64,000 bases of DNA from the NCBI GenBank assembly GCA_947069175.1, contig CAMTDV010000007.1, positions 48,627,681-48,691,680 of the forward strand. The letters run 5' to 3'. A program made the translations under genes and the position numbers. Below are positions 11,641-23,881 of this stretch, one piece after another (the first letter of the stretch is position 1; each line of letters begins with the position of its first letter). This DNA comes from Scalesia atractyloides. Lineage: Eukaryota > Streptophyta > Magnoliopsida > Asterales > Asteraceae. Under the pieces are notes generated by a model. It was not told where the DNA came from and made no database searches. It saw only the letters and a list, made by a program, of their open reading frames with translations.

Positions 11641-14600
11641 AGTTACCTCGAACCGAAACTGATTCGAACTTGAACCTGAAACACGAGCCAAGACCCGAGT
11701 CATTGATTGTTGACCAGTTGAACCGAGACCCAAACAACCCAGTTTCATTGTAACCCAAACTGAACCGAGCAGCAAATCACCACCGCCGCCATCGTCGGTC
11801 GAGACGGAACCGCCACCGCCGTGAACCGTCACTCCCTGCATCTAACGCGAAACTACCCCACACTCCGCCGCTGCTGATTGCAGCAAGCCTGGCTTCCAGT
11901 ACGGCGCGTTCCGATTTTCATGTAACCTCTAGTCCGTGGCTTCCGTTTCTTTGGCAGCGCGTTCCGATTTTCGCGTAAGCTCCATGTTGTGCTTTGCGAT
12001 GCCCGAATAACCAAATATATCACTAATCATAACTGTATGAAAAATACAAGTACAAAATTCGTATTTTTAGGCGTTGTCGGTATTTGTTCGGCATCAGTTC
12101 GCTTAACGTTTAATTTCGCGTTAGAGTTCTCGATTTTCGCCAAATCGCGTAACGTGAATCAAGTAGATGTTCCGAGGCTCTCTAATTACATTGTTTATGA
12201 TGGTATTATTGTTCGTTATGCGCTTAATTACAACCGATAAACGCCGGTTGTCACATTATTTCAAAAATTTGTATAATTATTTAAAACATTTGCACAATTT
12301 CAATTTCTTGCATGGTTTCTAACCCCCAAATATTTTTGTGGAAGTAATTCGTTAACTAACACTCAAACACAGTCAATTTAACGCGACGTACACTCGAAAA
12401 AAGGACATCAGTTATACATACCTAAATAGCCTTTACATAACTTAGATATAAGTTTTGAAGGGTTAGATATGACAAAAACACGCGTATACAAGTCCAGGGA
12501 CTCTTTTCGTCAAACTATGAAAGTCGGTTGATCCATATCAACCACATGAACCATGTGTATCAATCTAAATATTTTTGTATTCAATAAAATCATGTATTTT
12601 ATTGATCAGAATGCAAAAATGTCACTCGTTGCACAATTTTCGATCAGTTTCGTGTTCGTTAAAGTGTTTTACGCATTTTTGTGAAACGCGTAACCGTAAC
12701 CGAAATCCACGACATTTACGGGCATAATCCAAGTTACACATGTCTGAACACCTTTATATAACCTAAACATTAGGTTAAAGGGGTTAAAAATGGCAAACAA
12801 GTGAAAATACAAGTTCAAGGGCCAAAAATGTCAAAAACAAATAATAAATATTTTTGCTTCTTCACCAAGTTTGTCACCTATCTCCAATTTTTGACACCTA
12901 GCACTCCCTTTGCCACAATTAATATCATGTTGACACATGTTAGGAAACTAATCCACACTTGAGGACACTTGTCATCACCTCCTTAATCCTAAAATACTAT
13001 AAATACCCCATGATTCTTCCATTTTTTTCACACCACATCAAAACACTTCAAAGCAAAGTGTGAAGTTCTTATTTCTATCCTTCCTGGTGCTTGTTTCCAG
13101 CATTTGGAAGCCTCCTATCTTGAGTTCGAAGTATTCTTCAAAACGAGTAAGTACTTTTCTAGTTCTTTCATTATTTTAGTTATTTTGAGCTAAAAGTCGA
13201 ACAGTTTGGCTTCCTGATTGACTTTTGGTTCTGACCATATTTGGTCAAGTCAAAGTTTAATTGAACTTTGCAACGTGATAGTAATCACAAAGGGTATTAT
13301 CCCTAACGATTTAATCTTCTGATTACCACCTTTACTAGTCGAAGTGACGAGTCAAAGTTTCGGTCAAAAACGCGCATGATGTGCATTTTACGAAGAAACT
13401 ATTCTGGGGTATCAAAACACCAAGTTTTGAAAACAAATCAGTTTTATAAACTTAGTTAGACATATTTTGACATGTCTAACTCGTCACTTCTAGTTTAGTG
13501 CTTATTTAGGGTCGTAAGTCGAGCGGTCTTGACCACCGCTTTGACTTTCAAATCCGACCCATTTGGTCGATCTTAGGATCCGACCAAACACATATTTGTG
13601 ACCATAGTTGTATAAGGAATAACCTACTGAGGTTATACCTTATGGTCACGTCGTTTGGTTAGTGTTTTAATAAGTTATTTCTATGTTCTTAAAAAAATGA
13701 ATGACCAAAATGCCCTTTTGCGCATAAATCCATTTTAAACACATGAAACCAAATTTATGACATATAAACTGATGTTATAACATTTTCAAACATGTTTGGG
13801 AATTTAAGACTTATCATAGGACATGTTTAACCATCCGATCATGCGTTTACGCTAATGACCAGTTAAAGTAGCAAAACTACCTTAACGAGTCCCTTTGGTG
13901 GTCTATTAAAGATACTCTTTGCTGGTATAGTCAACACAGGTTTGAATGGGTTCACTAAAGAACGATCAAAAGTTTTCATAAAAAAAAAACACAAACGATT
14001 TTTTATGACATGGACAATTGGTTTATGACACGGATGATTGATTTGTAACACGGACGATTGGTTTATAACACGGACAAATGGTTTTATAACACGAAAAAAT
14101 GGTTTTGAACAATGTCACGCAATGATTTTTACTTAAAGATATAAACCATACGAAATTTTCTTTAGAATCAATCTATTTCAAGGTTTTTATAAAGAAACGT
14201 TTTGTTCAAGATTCATGGCTACAAGGTTTTCCCAACTCTAACCAACTTGTTTTAGTTGGTTGATTGTATTGCAATATCAAACACTTTTGATACGAGATTT
14301 TCACTTAACGACTCTTGTAGTCGGACGAGGTGTTGCGATATGTATACAAAGCCACAATTTGACACACTCATAAAACTTATGTACTCGCTGGCATTTTTAT
14401 GCTGACTCTTTTTTCACATATGTTTCAGGAGTCAATGCTTGATAATATGATGCATACTTCATGTAGGAATGGACGCGGGTCTTAGTTACTTAAAACATGT
14501 AAAACAATTTATTTATGTCTTATTTTTGTTTATCCCAAGACAATGTAAACATTTAACTTGATAAAACAAAATTTTAAATTCCATGAGTTGTGAAAAAATA

Positions 14601-14671
14601 ATTCTGTGACATGACTCCCCGACGTTTCTGTCGCGGTTTGTTGTTTTATGCGATCGGGGTGTTACATATCA

Positions 14672-15159
14672 GAGCCTGTTTGAACCTGTTTCCAGGCACA
14701 AATCTGATATCACATGGTGTTTCTGATCACATCTTCTTCTGTTTAGGTTTCTGTTGAAGATCTTGGATCATCTCAGATAGTCTTGTTGAAGATCTCGGAT
14801 CATCTCGGACTATCTCGGATTGTTTGCTTGTGCATCTCGAACCATCTCGGACCATCTTGGATTGTTTGCTTGAACATTTCGAATCATCTCGACCATTTCG
14901 GATTATTTACTTGAACATCTCAGAAGGATCACTGTTCCGGGATACTGTAGCATCTCGGATCATTATTTACTTAGAAGGATCACTATTCCGGGATACTGTT
15001 GACATCTTGGATCAACAGTTGACATGTCGAATAAACTGTAGCATCTCGGATCAACTGTAGCATCTCAGATCTTTTATCATTTCAAGTTAAAATTATTGTT
15101 ACTGAGGATACTGTATACTGTTCACTACTCAGTTTGATACCTTTTCACCATCTTTAACA
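14672..15159 (+). other. Copia-1 5' leader with CATCTCGGAT words
   Basis: This is the untranslated leader after the PBS. From about 14760 to 15070 it is packed with variants of (G)CATCTCGGAT(C), plus a repeated block AGAAGGATCACTGTTCCGGG near 14930 and 14974. The same word forms the array ahead of the third ORF at 23494-23670. Confidence 0.65.
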
Positions 15160-16835
15160 ATGAATCCACATAGCATTCTGACGGCTGCAGATCTCACCAA
15201 TGCTACCTTAACAGCCCTTCAGTTACAGACTCTGGCATTGCATCATGAACTAGACTAGAGTATGGAACGTCTACCAAAATCCCAAGATTGTTGAATGGTG
15301 ATGATTACTTTGAATGGACTTGGCGCTTTGAACAGTATTGCAAAGCAAAAGAACCTAGAATGTGGAGGTGCATTCGTGATCGTCCCCGCACAATCATGTA
15401 CGCGACTACAGATGATCCAGACACTCGAATTCCGAAATCAGAAAGTTTGTGGTCTGATAAAGATCAGAAAATCAAGGATGAAGACGATATGGCAATGGCA
15501 AATCTTACCATGGCACTTGGACCTGACATCTCAATTGTTGTCAAAAACTAGCACAAGTGCAAAAGAAATCTCGGATGTGCTAAAAAATCTGTACGAAGGA
15601 AACACTGATATGAAAGTTAGCAGGGTGAATATGCTGAACAGCAGTTCAGTTCTTTTAATCACATTTACAAAGAGACTATGGAAAATCAAATCAGGAGATT
15701 CGTCAAACTTATTTCACAAATGGTTAGTGCTGGAATTTCAATCACTAATAGTGAGATGAATAGTCAACTGTTGAATTCTCTACCAAAGTCTTGGGATGTC
15801 GATGTTTCAATGATCAAACGTACCAAGAATCTGAATGAAGTTGCTCTTACTGAACTGATTGCCACCATCAAATCATGTGAAATAGACAATCGGCAAAGAG
15901 AACTGAACAACAAGAACTCTATGATGGCTGCAGGGGGGACTGGTTCTAACACTGCCTTGATGTCTCAAAGTCACCCTAATCTTATCTTTAGCCCTGTGAC
16001 AAACAGTAATCCAAATTTTGTTTTCAGTCCTTTGACTCAAGCTCAGCTTCAAGCTCAAAAGACTAACTATGTTTATGGCATGTCTCTTCCAACCAACTCC
16101 GCTATTCTGACTTCTGTTACTGCTCAGCAATTACCTTAGCACGCAAACGTTTTCTACAGTCCCATTAATCTTCCAGCTCCTCAAAATGTTCAAACCACAA
16201 CCCCACTGAAAATCTTGCATTTCTGACCAAACAAAATGAAGAGAAGTTAGCCTTGGCAGCTTCGGGCTTAACAATTTGAATACATTTCTAGCAGGAGATC
16301 TCTTGCGTCCTTTAGTGTTTGCTACTGATCTGAATCAAGTGGTTGAAGACGACATTGAAGAACTGGATGCATCATGGAATCTGGAGATGGCTACTTTTCG
16401 AGCAGAAAAGTTTCAAAAAAGATACGGGCGCCGTCAATGTCAAACATTCGCATTGGGTCAATCAAGGATAAGTTAAGATGCTACAGATGTCATGAACCCG
16501 GACATTTTGCCAGAGACTGCAGGAAGACACCTTTGGGATATGAAGCAACTACTGTTGCTGCTAGGAATTCAAAAGGTCCATGGTTCTAGTTTCTTCAGCT
16601 CAGACATCATCATCAAGTTCATCAAGTCAAAGAGGATCAGGAGTAGGAAAGGCCCTAATGGTTCAAGAGCAGCATGGTTTCAGTTGGATTGATGTTGTAG
16701 CTCAAGTTGAGTCTCTGAAGATTGCCGAAGTGGCTGAAGATCATCTCACATGCTTGATGGCGCAAACTGAGGAGCCCAAATCTCTCTCTAATGGTAAGTT
16801 CTCTTCTATGCTCAGAAGATTGTAAACATAAAATG
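15160..16835 (+). pseudogene. Copia-1 gag (pseudogene)
   Basis: ATG at 15160 starts MNPHSILTAADLTNATL and stops after about 32 codons (TAG, 15256). In shifted frames the gag continues: DDYFEWTWRFEQYCKAKEPR and MWRCI, then the UBN2-like region (LLNSLPKSWDVDV..I) at 15678-16139. A CCHC zinc knuckle, CYRCHEPGHFARDC, is near 16480-16525. At least four frame breaks separate these pieces. In copia elements gag packages the RNA. This one cannot be translated whole. Confidence 0.78.
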
Positions 16836-18800
16836 TCACAAATGAGAGCTTATAATCTCAATCTGACTAATGATTACAACAGTGCCATGTCAAAGTACGT
16901 TGGTCTTTGTGAGAACAATAAAATTTCTACAAAAAGATTGATGCTCTAAAGACGGACATAGCTCAACTACACCGAGACGTAAACCAACAGAAATGTTGGG
17001 ATCATGATTATAAAACCAAACTTGATTCAAAAACTTTTGAATGCGACTTGGTTAGAGTTGAGCTGGGACTTATCATTGGAAAGTTTCAACAAAATGAATT
17101 AAATATTAAGAAATATGATACTTCCACTAACACTGTTCGCAATCTGTGCAATATACAAATGGCATACAAAGAGAACAAGGGAAAAGGGTTGGGTTATTCA
17201 CAAGTTCCTCCGCCGTACAATCATAATTATTCAAGGATGTCGCTCACTGAGCAAGAATTGGAAAATTATGATAAAATGGCATATGGCAAACCAAGTGACT
17301 ACGTTCCTTGGGAACCCTTCAAACATAAGAATGCCAAACCAACTGCTTTTCAAAAACATGTAAGTTTTGTGAAAACTAATGATAAAGAGTGCTCGAATGA
17401 GTCAGTTGAAAATTTGAAAAGTGAAAAAGAGTCAACAACAACTCCATCTGAAGAACTTGTGGAAACAATTATTACTTCTGATTCTAAAAGAAAAGTTAAC
17501 TGTTTTAATGAATGTGCAGAGCTAGTGATAGATGAGGAGCAATCAAAAGTGGATAATGATTCACATCCAATTATTGCTGATGACACAGATGTTTCTTTAT
17601 GTGATAAATGATGACTATGTTTGGAATTTTGTTTAGTCTTTGGTTTTTGAGACTAAGGGTTTTTCCAATGTTGTTGAAACTGAAATTTCAAATGATATGG
17701 TTTTTGATTCAGTCCATGATCTGACAGTCAAAAAGAACCTGAAGTTTCAGTTTTGAGCGATTCAGATAACTATTTTAGTTCTTCTAAAACCTCAACGGAT
17801 ACCTCAGATGTCTCTAGATCTGATGAAACCGAAAATGTTGTTGGGATGGACTGTTTGAATGTAAATGTTTGTGAACAGGTGACATCTGATATTTCTGGAA
17901 ATCAGACCAAAGATTCTAACTCATCAGATAATGAGCAAGACAGTTTCGATAGTCAAAATATTGACAAAACTTGCTCATCATCCGGTGATCAAGAATCCTC
18001 TAATTCTGAAAGCTCAGTTCCAAATGAGACCATTTCCAAAGAAACTGAACCCGCTGATTCTAAGATTTTAGTTTCAGAAGAAAAGGTTTCAAATGAAACT
18101 AAAACTACAGATACCTCTCCTACAAAGAAAAGACGATGTAGAAAAACTAGAAGAAAGCACACAATGAAAGTTCAGGAGAAACTTTCCTCAAGTATTACTA
18201 GTCAAAAGAAAAACCCAACTCAAAAACCAGCTAAATCAAGATTAAAGGGTAAAGCTGTCGATACTCGCTTTTGTGCTGATAGTTGTGAGCAGGTTTCTCC
18301 TATGAGCAAAAATGCACACAAGAAATCAGCACCTAGTGGAAAGAAGTGACCCAATCAGTTCCCTAGAATAACACAAGCTGAATGAAGAGTCTTTTTCTCA
18401 AAAAGGCAAACTTGCTTCAACTGTGAATAACGGGGCACATAGCCAGAAACTATGTTCATCATCCTTATGGGTCTTATCTGTCCAAAATTTCCATCCATCA
18501 GACGGCTTTGCGTCATCGACGAACATCATCAAAAGCCTTCTGATGGAGATTGGAATCTAGCAAAGAAAACCAATAAAAATTGTTCAAACTCAAATGGTTT
18601 TGCAAATCCATCCAAGAAATTAAACACATCTTCATCAAATGTTTTCTCAAACAATAAAGAGTTAATGATTTGGAAACCTAAAAAGATTGCCAGATCTCAG
18701 TCAGAGAGCTCTCACTTGCCAAATCTCATTTCTTCATCTTCTCAGGCGTTAAGATTTTCTAACAAACCCGGATTGAAAAAGATTTGGGTTCTTGTCTCCC
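16836..18800 (+). pseudogene. Copia-1 gag-pol linker region (pseudogene)
   Basis: Long frames at 17048-17611 and 17753-18349 read LGYSQVPPPYNHNYSRMS, then a Ser/Glu/Lys-rich, probably disordered stretch with basic clusters (KKRRCRKTRRKH). I recall similar linkers between the gag zinc knuckle and protease in large plant copia elements. No catalytic motif is present. Stops at 17609 and 18347 break it. Confidence 0.55.
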
Positions 18801-19100
18801 ACTAATCTTGTTATGTGTGTAGGAACGGCTTTGGAGGGCTGTTGTTAGACTTTGGTTTATCGATAGTGGCTGTTCCAGACACATGACCGGGGACATCTCC
18901 CAGTTGAATGATATCAAGATCTTTGATGGTGGATTTATCACTTTTGCAGGGGGAGAAACGGGTCGAATTACTATGAAAGTCATAGTCTGAAACGGGGTTC
19001 TCAGCTTCTTAGATGTCAATTATGTTCCTGAGCTCAAACGCAGTCTTCTCAGTGTCTCTCAGATGTGCAACAATGGTTTAGAGGTTTTATTTACTAAAGG
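18801..19100 (+). pseudogene. Copia-1 protease (pseudogene)
   Basis: The reading WFIDSGCSRHMTGD (codons from 18853) is the copia aspartic-protease active site, with DSG kept. YVPELKRSLLSVSQMC follows, the usual sequence before the GAG-pre-integrase domain. A stop interrupts it near 18990. Confidence 0.8.
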
Positions 19101-20225
19101 TGGATGCTGGTCTTGAAACCTAGAATTGTCATACCAGAGGATTGGTACTTGATTGAAGTAGACCGACGGGGTAATGCTTATGTGATCGATATGAACAAAG
19201 CCCCCACTGATCAAGTTACTTGCTTGTTCTCTGAAGTTGCTGAAGATGATGCAATGTTGTGGCATCGAAGAATTGGGCATTTTAACATGAAGAATCTTAA
19301 CCGTCTGGCAAAGGGAGGTATGGTCAAAATTTACAAATCAGGGATTTCAGAAAATTGAAAAATATGAGTCCTGTGCTCATGGGAAGTAGCATCGTAAGCC
19401 TCATAAGCCCAAGCTCGTGCACAAGACATCCAAAGTTCTGGAACTGCTTCATATGGATCTTTTTGGTCCTGTCAATGTGCTGAGTATTGGAAGAAAAGCT
19501 TATTCACTGGTTATCACTGATGACTACTCTCGTTTCACTTAGGTATTTTTCGTTGAACAAAAGACTGAAACTGCAGGTCTAATAAAGAAATTTATCACTC
19601 TCATGGAGAACCAAGCGAACGAGCGGGTGAAGATTCTGCGTTGCGACAATGGGATAGAGTTCAAGAGCGTCGAGCTGAACACTTTTGTGCTTTAAAAGGA
19701 ATTGATCATCAATACAGTGCAGCTCGAACTCCTCAACAAATGGAGTCGCAAAAAGACGTAACAGAACTCTTATTGAAGCAGCTCATACTATGTTGATTGA
19801 TTCCGGTCTTCCACTGATATTTTGGACATAGTTAGTGAACACAGCCTGCTATGTTTAAAATCATGCTTTCATCAACAAACATCACATGAAGACACCTTAT
19901 GAAATAGTTGAAGGACAGAAACCCTCAGTGCAGCATTTTCGTACTTTTGGTTGTCCTTATGTTCTACTTAACATGGATGCTAAAGGAAAGTTTGATGCAA
20001 AAGGAGATCTATGCTATTTCGTCAGATATGCAAAGAACACTTCATATCGTGTCTACAACAAAATCAAGAAACAAATCATGGAGACATATTATGTGGATTG
20101 GTTGGAAGAAAATCTGAAAGATGCTAGACTTGGACCTGATTGGTTATGTGACTATTCTTCTTTGTTTCAATCTTTTAATGTCTACCTGATTTATTTGTTG
20201 ATGCAGATGTCTCAAAAACAGTAAG
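19101..20225 (+). pseudogene. Copia-1 integrase (pseudogene)
   Basis: The GAG-pre-integrase zinc region LWHRRIGHFNMKNL is near 19258. The catalytic core shows LLHMDLFGPV (first Asp) and LRCDNG.EF (second Asp). The third catalytic position, in the QQNGVAxR motif near 19737-19760, lies after a frameshift and reads Lys where the family has Glu. The C-terminal part (EGQKPSVQHFRTFGCPYVLL) is open from 19886. Integrase would insert the cDNA, but this copy is dead. Confidence 0.8.
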
Positions 20226-20539
20226 GCCCATTCCTATCCTGGCTAAAGATGATGTTGTCCTGCCTCAAGATTCTTTCAAGAAACTTACCGTGGATCCTTC
20301 AGAATTTCATGAAGTTCCTACGAATGTGCACTCTTCTTCACAAAAGCATGACAAGGCTCCTAAACCTACTAATGACAGCAACTTTGAATCCTCTGCACCG
20401 CAAAATACAAATTAAGGAGCTTCACCATTTCTAGAGCCGATTCTGTTAGAGTTCATAGTTGATCCTCCTTTAATCCATATTTCCGCCTCAGATGAGGGGG
20501 AGCAATCTAGAATAGTATTAGGAAGTTCTTCTAACTTAG

Positions 20540-21560
20540 AATCTAATTTGCAGGCACCCGATGTGGCAATTCCTCAGTGCATTCAGAAAAAATCATCCAA
20601 TTGCAAATGTTATTGGTTCAGTATATGCCAGTGTTCAAACACACAACATATCTAGAACTATTAACACATGTTTGTATTCGTGTTTCATTTCACAATTGAG
20701 CCTAAAAACATTGATGTTGCTTTGTAGGAACCTGGATGGGTTGATGCAATGCATGAGGAGCTCAATCAGCTTGAAAAGCTAGGAGTGTGGAAATTGGTGA
20801 AGAATCCAGAGGGAAAACAAGCTCTTGGTACTCATTAGGTGTATAGAAATAACCAAGACAATACTAGAGTGATCGTGCAGAACAAAGCTTGGCTAGTGGT
20901 ACAGGGGTTCAGACAGATTGAAGGCGTTGATTATGATGAGGTATATGCTCCCGTGGCCCGTCTAGAAGCCATACGCATCTTTTTTGGGATATGCATCCTA
21001 CATGGGTTTCAGGGTTTATCAAATGGATGTCAAGACGATGTTTTTGTACGAGAAGGTCAAGGAGGAGATTTATGTTGCTCAACCCCCTAGTTTTCCAGAT
21101 CCAAAGAATCAAGGATATGTGTATAATTAGATAAAGCTTTGTATGGTTTGCACCAAGCACCTCGTGCATGGTATGCAACTCTAACAGAGCATCTGCTTAC
21201 TGTGGTTATGTTCGGGGAATGATAGATCAAACTTTTTTCACTAAACGCATTGGCAAGGATCTTATTCTTCTTCAGATCTATGTTGATGACATCATTTTCG
21301 GATCAATAAATGAATAACTGTGCAAAGAATTTGAGGACGTGAGTAAAAAGAAGTTCAAAATGAGTTCTCTCGGTGAAATGACTATGTTTCTGGGCTTGCA
21401 AGTTCATCAGACCACTCAAGGAATCTTGATTGATCAAGGAAAATACGTTCAGGATTCTTGCTAAATTTGACATGTCAAACTCAAAACCATCGACTCGCCC
21501 ATTGCCGAACGGACAGTGCTGAATGAGGATGTTGAAGGTAGTCCAGTCAACCCAACAATG
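20540..21560 (+). pseudogene. Copia-1 reverse transcriptase (pseudogene)
   Basis: The RT reads W.DAMHEELNQLEKLGVWKLV (near 20740), then a stop in place of the usual residue at 20836, then LVVQGFRQIEGVDYDEVYAP. The catalytic box QIYVDDIIFGS (YVDD codons 21279-21290) is intact. FLGLQVHQ..QGI..DQ follows. Several frameshifts and stops are present. Confidence 0.85.
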
Positions 21561-22160
21561 TGCCAATCTATGATTGGTTCATTGATGTAGTTGACCGCCA
21601 GTCGACCGGACATTATGTTACTGTTTGCCAATGTGCCAGATATCAAGCTAACCCTAAACTCTCTCATCTTTCAACTGTTAAACGAATCTTTAGATACCTC
21701 AAGGGTGCTCCAAAATTGGGCCTCTGGTATCCTAGAGATTCAAATTTTGATCTGTGTGCTTTTTCTGACAGTAACTTTTGGGGAACAGACAGGATATGAA
21801 GTCTATATCAGCTGGATGCCAATACTTGGGTGACAGACTTATTTCATGGCAATGCAAGAAGCAACAAACAGTTTCTTTGTCAACTGTAGAAGGAGAATAC
21901 GTTGCAACATCAACTTGTTGTTCCCATGTTATTGGATGCAACATCAGCTTAAGGATTACGGTTTGACTTATCTTAACACTTCTATCTATTGTGATAATGA
22001 TGTCGCCATCCAGATTGTCAAAAACCCTATTTTTCACTCCAAAACCAAGCATATTGATATCAAAGTTCGTTTTATTCGAGATTGCTTTGAAAGAGGATTA
22101 ATTACACTTGAACAGATCCATACAGATGCTAATACAGCTTATCTTTCTACAAAAACCTGA
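21561..22160 (+). pseudogene. Copia-1 RNase H (pseudogene)
   Basis: The typical copia RNase H run is seen in alternating frames: HLSTVKRIFRYLKG, then SISAGCQYLGDRLISWQCKK, QQTVSLSTVEGEYVA and SKTKHIDIKVRFIRD. It ends at 22160. At least three frame changes break it. Confidence 0.8.
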
Positions 22161-23339
22161 TAGCAACTCGAGATTCAAAGTGTTGTGGACCTTTTAAAAA
22201 TGATGCGCTTCACCGACTAAGCATTTAACACAAAAAATAATAATTTTATAATAATAATAATAATTTATTTTTATATATATTGCAAATAACTAAATTTGTG
22301 CATAAGGTTCTCTCTTTCTGCACAAATTTAGGGGGAGAAATATTTGCTTTGCTGCTCAAATCTAATGTACTTGGTTAACACATGTAAGATATTGATGCTG
22401 TAAAAGCAAGGATTGGTGTGATGTGTTGATAGGCTTATCGTCAAAAGTCAAAAAGATACCAAGTGATTAACTCTCTGACAACCTTTACATCATATGGGTA
22501 ACGTATCATCGGCATATGATTTTATGGTCTTAAATCCGGTGTTGATAGATAGCCAATTTCTGAAGTTTCAACTCTTTATGCCGATAAGTCACCCGGGATA
22601 TCATGATTGCCCTTCTGTTGCATCCAGATACATGCAGACCTAGGCACAGTCAGGATATTCTTAAAAGAGCCAAAATGGAAGGGCCAAAACCTTAAAAGGG
22701 AAATCTCTTACAAGAAAAACTTAAAAGTAAAACATACCATACAAGGTATTTGCCTAACCCTTGTCTGATATTGTTTGGTCTCTCTACAGTACGTTGTACT
22801 GACCTGTTCACCAACAAAATGGACATTGTAAGAAGAAAGGGTGACCTGGTATATTCACTTGTTACGATGAATTGTTGTGCTTACCTTGATCACAGGGGTA
22901 TGCCTTGATATGGGACACACGGAGGTTATTACAAACTCACTTGACGAAGTCACAAGCTTGAAACTGAAGATTGAAGCGATGAGTTTAAAAGGACAAATAT
23001 ATCAGCAATCACATGGTTCTGTTTGACCAAGCTCATGCCAAAAAATGTTCTTTAATCAGTTCAGGACTAGTTTGATCTCATGGCTACTCTCTCCTTATCT
23101 TTTGTGTTTACTTTTCTTATTAATAGTCTTTCATTCTTTAATATTGATTGCTTGGTCAGTTGGATCGCAGATTTTAAGAGAAGGTGTTACTGTTTAGGAC
23201 TGGTTAAAACTGATAAGGGCCTGAAAAGAACTAAATATTTTTGTTTTGAGTGGGCCCACTTATCTCGAATTCATTGACCTGGTTTGTTTACTGTTTCGAG
23301 ATGGACTTGATTAAAGATGGACCTGGCCTAGTCACATCT
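22161..23339 (+). other. Copia-1 spacer after pol, with an upstream polypurine tract
   Basis: No coding sequence is recognised in about 1.2 kb. At 22292-22302 and 22319-22329 are 11-bp perfect inverted arms (AAATTTGTGCA / TGCACAAATTT). The tract AGGGGGAGAAA (22330-22340) follows at once. Additional polypurine tracts upstream of the functional one are a described Sirevirus trait (from memory). An (ATA)n run lies near 22235-22275. Confidence 0.5.
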
Positions 23340-23881
23340 CGAATCGACTGTTGAGAGATGTGCTGGATATGTTTTGAGACTATATAAAGCCCATCTCTAG
23401 TCATTTCGAATCATTTTGAACTACTGTTTATCCGGATCTCTTTCATCTCTGTCTCTCTAAGGTAGATTTTTCTGCATCTCGTATTCTTCTCGGATGCATC
23501 TCCATGATCTTGAGTGCATCTCGGATGCATCTCCGATGCATCTTGAGTGCATCTCGGATGCATCTCCGATGCATCTCGAGTGCATCTCGGATGCATCTCG
23601 GATGCATTTCAGGTGTATCTCGAGTGCATCTCGGATGCATATCGGATGCTTTCCAGATGCATTCCAGATGCTCATGTATGAACCACTTCGAATGATAAGG
23701 CATCATTGACTTGAACCCTTGTGATTCGAGTTCATCTAACCTGTGAACCTTTGGTCTTCTTTTGACCCTCTGACCTTTACCTCTGAACTGCTAACTTGTC
23801 AACAAAGTTGACTTGTCATAATAGTTTAGAGGAAATTAATGTTTGCTATAATTGATGACATTTGTATTTCATGTGCAGAAA
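23340..23881 (+). promoter_or_regulatory. Internal promoter, word array and intron ahead of FW-2
   Basis: TATATAAAGC at 23381-23390 is a good TATA box inside the retroelement, followed by a pyrimidine-rich leader. From about 23494 to 23675 there is an 11-bp tandem array (GCATCTCGGAT), then an intron-like T-rich stretch ending in 'tttcatgtgcag' at 23868-23879, just before the ATG at 23882. The order (TATA, leader, words, acceptor, ATG) matches FW-1. Confidence 0.55.
23494..23675. repeat. 11-bp / 33-bp minisatellite (GCATCTCGGAT)
   Basis: About 15 consecutive 11-bp units: GCATCTCGGAT, GCATCTCCGAT, GCATCTTGAGT and variants, with a 33-bp higher-order period in part. Each unit junction forms the 8-bp palindrome GATGCATC. 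The 33-bp period keeps several frames open on both strands, which creates false ORFs. Confidence 0.85.

Larger units (their letters stand above)
8808..12255 (-). mobile_element. Solo LTR of a long-LTR gypsy family, nested in the gypsy-1 3' LTR
   Basis: The insert begins TGTCACAACC, ends GGTTGTCACA, and is flanked by exact TTATT duplications (8803-8807 and 12256-12260). No gag-pol or PBS is inside. Blocks such as 'gtgccataagtaagtaacca', 'cactacgtgattaatggtta' and the TGGGCCTAGCCCA array match the gypsy-2 LTRs in the same relative order. It is therefore a related LTR left by LTR-LTR recombination. By comparison with gypsy-2 it reads on the minus strand. It is 3448 bp long. Confidence 0.85.
2045..14666 (+). 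mobile_element. Gypsy-1: defective Ty3/gypsy element nested in the copia-1 PBS
   Basis: The element starts TGTGACATTT, ends GGTGTTACA, and is flanked by an exact TATCA duplication. The left LTR is 2045-5762. The right LTR is 8734-14666 and itself contains a solo LTR. The internal region is only about 3 kb and lacks most of gag, part of RNase H and the integrase core, so the element depended on others for movement. Family traits (long LTR, C-terminal FHVSNLKK-type tail after the integrase position) suggest a Tekay/Del-like chromovirus. That assignment is an inference. Confidence 0.88.
8734..14666 (+). repeat. Gypsy-1 3' LTR, interrupted by a solo LTR
   Basis: Two segments, 8734-8807 and 12256-14666, align with the left LTR. 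Relative to that copy it lacks the 592-bp duplication and roughly 660 bp more (junction near 13889, 'acgagt' to 'ccctttgg'). A poly-A run and a shortened copy of the ACGGACAAATGG array lie near 13980-14105. Confidence 0.85.

Noticed and set aside
11374..11841. 155-codon frame on the minus strand in the solo LTR
   Set aside because: Low-complexity translation of the TTGACY tandem array and GC-rich flank. No recognisable domain.
23411..23709. Several overlapping open frames on both strands (Met-His-Pro-Arg-Cys type repeats)
   Set aside because: They are created by the 11/33-bp minisatellite, which is open in several frames on both strands. No promoter or family relation.
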